A stretch of DNA of 64,000 nucleotides from Lactarius indigo (taxonomy: Eukaryota > Basidiomycota > Agaricomycetes > Russulales > Russulaceae): contig JAFKAC010000062.1 in assembly GCA_025766275.1 (NCBI GenBank), positions 282,527-346,526 on the forward strand, in the 5' to 3' direction. The notes under the pieces were generated by a model, which was given only the letters and a program-made list of their open reading frames with translations, made no database searches and was not told the DNA's origin. The position numbers and the translations under genes were made by a program. How positions within the stretch are numbered: position 1 is the stretch's first letter; every line of letters begins with the position of its first letter. This document shows positions 58,103 to 64,000 of the stretch, piece by piece.

Positions 58103-58868
58103 TCTGATTGGTGGTAGTGGGGCTGGGAATCCTTCTTCTGCTGGGGATGGTTCTATCCAAATAGGGATAATGGGGCTGGCTTGTGACGAAGCTTGTGTGG
58201 GTACTGTGATGTCTAGGCGGTGTTCTGAGGAGTGAGATAGTTCTGAGTGTGATTCTGCTTCGTCTGAGCTGGGCTCTTCTTCTGATGAGTCTTGTTGTAG
58301 TCCGTATGTTCCCCTAGTGTTTCTTGGTGCTGAGGATGATTGTTGTGTGGGTGTTTCTGGGTTCTGTTCGTCTTCTTTGTTCCACCAGCCTAGTCCTTCA
58401 GTGAATCTTTGTGGTGTGATGTTTATGGCTCTGGTATGGTATGTGTTCTGAAAGTATCAGAGGATGTACCAGTTGTTGTTGATGAATTCTACTGGTCTGA
58501 GTTCGCCTTTGATGAGGCACTTGTAACAAGGTGGTCTGTTTGGTGTTGTGGCCCAGCGAGCTCCTCTTCCTAGTTGACTGCTTTTAACGTGGTGTGGGAG
58601 GTTGTCTTGTGTTCTGGTTGTGACTGGGGTCCAATTGTTGTCTGATTCAAAGGTGACACTGATGCTAGCCACAATTGTGGTCTGTTTTGGGTGCTGATTT
58701 GTGTAAGGGGATGGCTGAAGCGGCCTCTTGTGTCAGGGAGGATCTGTCACCCAGCTATGCCATCGTTTCTGGGTTCTGTGGAGTGTCTGGTTGTTGGCTG
58801 ATGCGTCCTCTAGGATCGTCGCCCACTCTGCTGTGTGGCAGTAGTGTCTTGGGTGTGTTGGGAGTTGT
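58103..58868 (-). other. C5 leader
   Basis: 766 bases between the primer site and gag. The minus strand has short frames only (58,672-58,457 ends with a Cys-containing piece). It may code for a decayed N-terminal gag extension like that of family A, but I see no matching motif. Confidence 0.4.
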
Positions 58869-58879
58869 AGACTTGGCTT
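58869..58879 (-). promoter_or_regulatory. Putative self-primer binding site of C5
   Basis: Minus strand AAGCCAAGTCT is the exact complement of AGACTTGGCTT in the LTR (59223-59233 on the opposite sense). Both the site and its partner differ from families A and B, yet pairing is kept. Confidence 0.68.
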
Positions 58880-58880
58880 A

Positions 58881-59408
58881 TGTTACACCCTAGCAGGGGC
58901 GTGGGTTCTAGAGGTTTCAAATCACACAAGTATCAAGCGAAGACCTCTGTTGTCTTATTGCTATGAAATACAAGTGGCGAAAGTGTGGCACAAGGTGCAA
59001 CACTACTCTGTAACGTAGGACTCCTCGTCTGAAGTGTCTGACACTTCTCTACACTTGATCTTGCTAGTGCACAGAGTATAACAGGTGTGACACGTTGATA
59101 TAGTTCAACTGCAAAGACTTCGAAGTGTCCGGGTTAGGGACTGAGGTAGGGGATGTACAAGAAGAGGGGGATAGGGCGAGGTCACACCAAAATACGGAGG
59201 CAAGGTTGCTAGATTGCAAACGAAGCCAAGTCTGGCTTCCTACGGTCTACAGTACAGGTTTATATAGGGCGAGGTTCCAAACAACATGAACACAGGCCCA
59301 CACAGGAGCAAAGAAACTAGATGGAGTAAGGAGACATTTGGATCAAGGCAAACAACGCCCTAACAGTAGTAGCTCTGTAACTGAGGTCCGAAGCATCGGA
59401 TCATAACA
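58881..59408 (-). repeat. 5' LTR of C5, 528 bp
   Basis: On the minus strand TGTTATGATCC...GGTGTAACA; a TATATAA box lies near 59,262 (minus), about 30 bases before the self-primer block. Confidence 0.85.
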
Positions 59409-59477
59409 AAGGTGACCAAACGTGATCCAATTCAGCAAGCAATTGGAACTCCTCTTTAGGCACAAAATGGCACCTTC

Positions 59478-59819
59478 TGTCACGGTACCAGCTGACCGTT
59501 CCGTGACGAAGTTGAGTTCGAAGGCTTGCGTTTTCGCAAGCAGAGTATGCTGACTTGGAATGCTCGATGGCACGCAAGTGAGAAGACAACAGACTGGATT
59601 CACAGACGAAGAGTAGACAAGGAAAGTACTACTCTATGGCTACCTCTTTATACTCGTACAAACTATGGATTTTCAGGACTGTTTTCTGGTATTTACGGAT
59701 TCTGAGTGAGCTGGCAGACATACAGTAGACGTGGCGGAGACAGCTGGCAAGAAGTTAGTTCGCTGGCGATCGATTCGACGTGGCACGATCCGTGACCGTG
59801 ATGTCACGTGGACGTGACA
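59478..59819 (-). repeat. 3' LTR of D6, 342 bp
   Basis: TG...CA ends with TGTCAC/GTGACA inverted termini. The 5' partner is beyond the chromosome break. Confidence 0.72.
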
Positions 59820-60055
59820 TAGCCCCCCTTCTAGACGCGATCGTCCCGATCTGCGTTGTCAAGGGCACGCGAAAAGTCGTAGTCGTGGCGAAAGATGAAA
59901 TGAGTTGGTCGTTCGTATGGCATTCCTCGTCGCTGGGCGCGAAGTCGGGCGGTGATTTGTGTTGCTCTCTTGCGATCTACTGCGCGACCGAGCATTGCGA
60001 GCCATGCGCAATAGGTGCGTGCGTGGGCGTGTGTTGTTGGGACGTGACAGACCCG

Positions 60056-61144
60056 TCAAGTCGCGCATTTGGTGTGAGGCTGGCGACATTCGAATGTGAG
60101 ATGCTGTTCGTCGTCGCAATGACTGCACGCCGGCAAGCCTCGCCTGTCGTGGCGCGACGCGCGTTGGTCTTCTTCAGCTACCTGGCTGGCGGATGACTCC
60201 TCTCCGTGAAGGCTTGGGTACTGGGTGTGACGCGTTACCTGTGCAGTTTGGGCGTAGGTGCGGAGAGGTTGACAAGGTGGAACCGGCAGCGCGATTGCCG
60301 ATCCGATGACGGGGGCACGGTGATGGTCGAGTCGCCGATCCGTGTTGTTCATACGTATAGTTGCGAACGGCAGTACTACGGGGGTGGGGTTAGATAGGTA
60401 AGGCTGGATGCGCGAAGCTGCGCGCACGTGGGCTAGACGAGAGTCGATCTCTTCGGCCTCCGTACTCCATTCGCTCCATGCCCATTCGGTTTCTCTCATA
60501 CGCACGACAAGCTGGTCACGGCGTGTGAGTGAGGCGCGAAGACGATACACGTCTGCGCTAACTCCGGGATCAGCAAGCAGGTACAGCGCTTGGTCGACCT
60601 CGGTCTTAGCAGGGTGATCGGTTCGAAACAGGTCTCTAGTAAGCACAGGGTCGCTAGGGAGGTCGGGTCCGACGCGAGGTTTAGCAAATAGTGGTCCGTA
60701 ATAAATGGGTTGGTTGCGTCCTTCCGTGGCTATAACGACGGGTCGATCGCGCTGGTCGATGACAAACTGTACGTACGGAGCACGTCCCCGCGTGCCGTCG
60801 GCTAGTGGTATCTCCATGAGATAGTCGTTCGTGGGAAGAGTCATCGTCCAGTGATGATCTGGCCTCTCGATACCGGTTAGCAACATCTGACGGTGCTCGC
60901 TTCCTTGCGGATTGGCGGGTCGTGGGGGTAGCGGGTACTGGGGAGGAGTTGTTGGCGTTGGGTTGGAGATACGTAGTGCGAGGGAAGGTACGACGGGTGT
61001 AGGTAGTGTGAGTCGCGGGATGTTGCTCTCGGGCAAGACGGGGGACTGAGGTCCCTCCCAAGGCGCTTCTAGTTCCTCCTGCGCGATCTGTTTGAGTGCT
61101 TCTCGCAGCAATCGTTGTCGCTGGTTAGTACGGGCCTGTGAATG
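60056..61144 (-). CDS. D6 post-pol block with C-terminal CCHC knuckle
   Basis: In the same frame as pol and separated from it only by the TGA at 61145-61147. About 360 residues: a Pro-rich linker, a part aligning with the extension in A3 and B4 (PYVQFVIDQRDRPVVIATEG, IYYGPLFAKPRVG), a Leu/Arg/Glu-rich stretch (VYRLRASLTRRDQLVV), then CSHCDDEQHLTFEC near the C-terminus, a full C-x2-C-x4-H-x4-C zinc knuckle. Zinc knuckles belong in gag; one at the end of pol is unusual. Whether it is reached by readthrough, by an ancestral CGA codon, or as a separate protein is open. Confidence 0.75.
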   Translation of the reverse strand, partial: HSQARTNQRQRLLREALKQIAQEELEAPWEGPQSPVLPESNIPRLTLPTPVVPSLALRISNPTPTTPPQYPLPPRPANPQGSEHRQMLLTGIERPDHHWTMTLPTNDYLMEIPLADGTRGRAPYVQFVIDQRDRPVVIATEGRNQPIYYGPLFAKPRVGPDLPSDPVLTRDLFRTDHPAKTEVDQALYLLADPGVSADVYRLRASLTRRDQLVVRMRETEWAWSEWSTEAEEIDSRLAHVRAASRIQPYLSNPTPVVLPFATIRMNNTDRRLDHHRAPVIGSAIALPVPPCQPLRTYAQTAQVTRHTQYPSLHGEESSASQVAEEDQRASRHDRRGLPACSHCDDEQHLTFECRQPHTKCAT

Positions 61145-63827
61145 TCAGCGGTGCATGCCTTGTGGGGTGATGTAAGTACTCAAACCCCACATGTCCTCTC
61201 GAGACCTTGGTGAGTTTTCTAGCACGTTGTAAGTGGGACCGACGTTGGCCCATCGTTCGACCTCTCGGTTAACCTGCGCGCGGAGCCACTGGGGCGTGTC
61301 GCGGTCGGTAATCCAAGGGTACTGAGGGGGGTGACAGGGAGGGATGTCGTCCATTAGTTGGATGTAGTTGATGGTGGTGAGTCGCGAGTTTTTATACTCT
61401 TTGACAAGATCAGGAGCGCGTAGATAAGACTCCGGTTCCCAGCTGTCGTGCGCCGCCGAATATCCCTTCCATCGGACCAAATATTGTGGCGTTTTTCGAC
61501 GGCCGAAGAGTCGATAATCGAGGAGCTTTTCTACTTCCCATTCCTGTTCTCCGTCTATCAGATCCGGTGGTGGTTGGCTTTCTTTGGCACCATTGATCTC
61601 CGTAGTCCTGTATGGAGTTAGCAGGCCAGCGTGAAACGTATTGTGGATACGCCAGTTTGCGGGTAGTTGGAGAGCGTAGGTAACGTCGGACACCTGCTTT
61701 CCTATTACGAATGGTCCGTACCGTCGTGGGGCCAGTTTCGTTGTTGGATGAGTAGTTTTCAAATTTGTGGCGTCCAGCCATACTCGATCGCCGATGCGAT
61801 AGGGTTGATAAGATGTATCTCGTACCCATTTCAACTGTGCCGCTTTCATCGCTTCTTTTGCCTGTCGTCGAGCTTCCAGAAGCGCCGTGATTCGTTCGGT
61901 GGCAGTAGGGGATGTGGTGGCCGTCGTCGTTGGCTGGTGTACGTGTGGAGTGAACCCTAAAAGTAATTCGAAGGGGGCCTTTTTCGTGGTTTCCGAAGTC
62001 CAGGCATTGAGGGTATATTGCGCTATCGGAAGCCATCGCGCCCAGTCGTCTTGTTGGTAATTCGAGAAGATCCGCAGATACTGTTCGAGACGTTGATTGG
62101 TGCGCTCCAATTGTCCATCGGTGCGTGGGTGGTAAGCGGTGCTGATGTTCTGTTCTACATTTAGTGCTGCACACAATGCCTTGGTAAACGAGGCAGTGAA
62201 CCGTGGGTCTCGGTCGGATATTACTTTAGTGGGGAGTCCGTAGTGAGGCACCACGTGTCTGAGGTACAGCGCGGCTACCTGGGCCGCATCGATCGACTCT
62301 TTGCAGGGGATGAAGATGCTCGCTTTTGAGCACCCTTGGTCCGTGATGGTAAGAATCGTGTCGTACTTTATTGACTTCGGGAGCTTGACTATAAAGTCTA
62401 GAGCGATGGTGTGAAACGGTAATGCCGCGTCCGTTGGATATATGGGCGATATCGGGGGTTTAGGGCGTCCGGGTAGGTTTTTGTTTGCTTGGCATACATG
62501 GCATCCTGTGATGTAGTTGGCGATGTCCTGTGACATATTAGGCCACCAGTAATGTTTTTGTATCGCCTGTAAAGTTTTAGTTTGTCCGGGGTGACCGACG
62601 GAAATTGAATCGTGGAAGGATTCAATCACCCCCCTTCTCAGGGTGGGATCGTCCACGATCACAAGGCGCCCCTGATGAAAGACGATTGGGGAGGTTGGGG
62701 ACCAGTCAAGACAGTATCGATCAACCCAATCCGACGGCAGGGCGCGGAGTTGGGCATGGCGGCATCGGTCATCGAGAGATGTAACGTGCACAGCATTGAG
62801 GAAGTAAGCAGGTGGCAGGACGGTAACGCCGACATTGTCATCAGTAGGTGGAGTGAAAGAAGGGTGGCGAGAGAGAGCATCGGCGTGGAGGGTTGGTCCT
62901 GGCACATGTCGCAGACGGAGATCGTAGTCAGCGAGGGTGTTGACGAGGCGAGCGACGCGCCGGTTGATATGCTGTGGCGATCGATAGTGAAGAAGGTTGG
63001 CGTGATCGGTAAAAACCGTTACGGGATGTCGTGCGGCGACCAGCAGATGACGCCAATGTTCGAGTCCCCGGATGAGCGCGAGAAACTCCCGATCGTATAC
63101 ATCGTAGTTCCATTCAGCGGTTGAAAAGGCTTGGGAGAAATATCCCACAGCTTGGGCCTTGTTTCGAGTGTCGGGTTGAGTTAGGATAGCCCCCATAGCG
63201 TAGAGAGATGTGTCTGTTTGAAGCGAGTATGGTACGTCGGGGTCTGGTTGTCGGAGAGCGGGGCGCGAACAAGCGAGAGTAATCAAGGTATCGAGTGCGG
63301 TGGTGTGCTCCGGGGTCCACAGGAACGGGACATCTTTTTGGAGAAGTTGGGTGAGTGGCTGCGCCAAGTGTGCGTATCGCGGGATGAACGGTCGTTGGTA
63401 GCCCAATACTCCGAGGATGCTGCGTACTTGTTTGACAGTGGTAAGCTGTCGCGGCCAGTCGTGTAACCCGGAGATTTTGTCCTGACCCATACGGATTGTT
63501 CCGTTCGTGATCATCATCCCTAAATAGTCAATTTCGGTACTCTCAAATTCACATTTAGAAAGCTTTAGAAAGTAGCTTTCGTCAAGGAGTATCTGTAGGA
63601 CAGCGGCAACGATCATGCGATGTCGTTGGACGTTATGCGTGGTGGCGACAAGTATATCGTCCATGTAAATGAACAGTTCGGTCGGGAATCGGTCGAGCAG
63701 GGAGCGGAAGATACGGTTCATGGCGCGCACAAAAGTAGCTGGCAAGTTAGTCAATCCGAAGTACATAACCATTGGTTCGAACAATCCTCTAGGGGTTTTG
63801 AACGCGGCTTTCCATTGGTCGCCGTCC
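61145..63827 (-). CDS. D6 pol: RT (partial), RNase H, integrase, chromodomain
   Basis: A stop-free 879-residue frame, best preserved of the Ty3 copies. RT from MFEPMVMYFGLTNLPATF with FIYMDDILVA (YMDD). RNase H: YSLQTDTSLYAMGAIL, YDREFLALIRGLEHW, FTDHANLL. Integrase zinc finger H-x-H (ESFHDSISVGHPGQ ... QKHYWWPNM) and GCHVCQANK; catalytic DDE at ALDFIVKLP, ISDRDPRF and GQLERTNQ. Chromodomain WEVEKLLDYRL, QYLVRWKGYSAAHDSWEP. Because its 5' half is missing it cannot be expressed from its own promoter. Confidence 0.93.
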
Positions 63828-64000
63828 TTAGGGTTTAGGGTTTAGGGTTTAGGGTTTAGGGTTTAGGGTTTAGGGTTTAGGGTTTAGGGTTTAGGGTTTA
63901 GGGTTTAGGGTTTAGGGTTTAGGGTTTAGGGTTTAGGGTTTAGGGTTTAGGGTTTAGGGTTTAGGGTTTAGGGTTTAGGGTTTAGGGTTTAGGGTTTAGG
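63828..64000 (+). repeat. Telomere, about 24 TTTAGGG repeats
   Basis: Uninterrupted (TTTAGGG)n to the window edge with the G-rich strand 5' to 3' outward, as expected for a right chromosome end. It starts directly in D6 RT codons at CGTCC/TTAGGG. Confidence 0.96.

Larger units (their letters stand above)
56028..59408 (-). mobile_element. Ty3/gypsy element C5, 3' part lost
   Basis: Minus-strand element: 5' LTR 58881-59408, self-primer site, leader, gag, protease and the first part of RT, cut at 56028 by B4. Its proteins differ strongly from families A and B. Confidence 0.88.
59478..63827 (-). mobile_element. Ty3/gypsy chromovirus D6, 5' half replaced by the telomere
   Basis: Minus-strand element. 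Its 3' LTR is 59478-59819 (TGTCACGG...GTGACA, 342 bp), preceded by the purine tract AGAAGGGGGG. Pol is open from 63784 to 61145 and is followed in the same frame by a second open block. RT is cut at GDQWKAAFKT, where TTAGGG repeats start at 63828. Gag, protease and the 5' LTR are lost. Confidence 0.9.

Overview
The window is the right-hand end of a chromosome from a filamentous fungus, most likely an agaricomycete basidiomycete. The evidence is short GT-AG introns of about 48-80 bases in every host gene, a Mub1/SamB-type MYND protein, an intron-rich Goodbye-NACHT-ankyrin gene of a kind expanded in mushrooms, chromodomain Ty3 retrotransposons, and about 170 bases of TTTAGGG repeat running off the right edge. 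TTTAGGG is the plant-type heptamer; most fungi with a known telomere use TTAGGG. The genus cannot be named from the sequence.

Positions 1-24,518 hold host genes. In order: the 3' part of a MUB1-like ubiquitin-ligase cofactor (+), the five-exon RNase P/MRP subunit POP4 (+), a seven-helix integral membrane protein with two apparent single-base frameshifts (+), a heavily frameshifted relic of a GDSG-containing protease-like gene (-), a frameshifted mitochondrial ribosomal protein uL30 gene (+), and an NLR-like Goodbye-NACHT-ankyrin gene (+). The NLR gene is cut inside its ankyrin coding sequence by a complete 6,382-bp DNA transposon (16,561-22,942). That transposon has CAAGGGGGG/CCCCCCTTG ends, an exact 8-bp target duplication ACACATTG, and a multi-exon P-element/THAP9-like transposase gene carrying a C2HC finger and a C-terminal PHD-like finger.

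Positions 26,090-63,827 are a nest of LTR retrotransposons with no recognisable host gene. Ty3 copy A1 (+) is truncated at 31,514 and carries two solo LTRs in its gag. A3 (-) is full length, with LTRs that look identical, TSD CCGCG and several nonsense codons. B4 (-) has LTR flanks that do not match. C5 (-) and the telomere-truncated D6 (-) follow. A Ty1/copia element (+) is broken by B4. Between them lie a palindromic satellite, a 609-bp near-perfect foldback, a second foldback and LTR fragments.

The retroelements share a design. Families A, B and C have, just inside the 5' LTR, an 11-nt block complementary to an 11-nt block near the expected transcript start inside their own LTR, which points to Tf1-like self-priming. 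Families A and B join gag to pol through a conserved GGGTTTT heptamer in the -1 arrangement. Families A, B and D carry an uncharacterised domain after the integrase chromodomain. Almost all nonsense codons are TGA where a sister copy encodes Arg, as expected from CGA to TGA decay.

Two retroelement reverse-transcriptase/RNase H genes abut TTTAGGG repeats: D6 at the present telomere and A1 at 31,515. The second looks like a fossil chromosome end.
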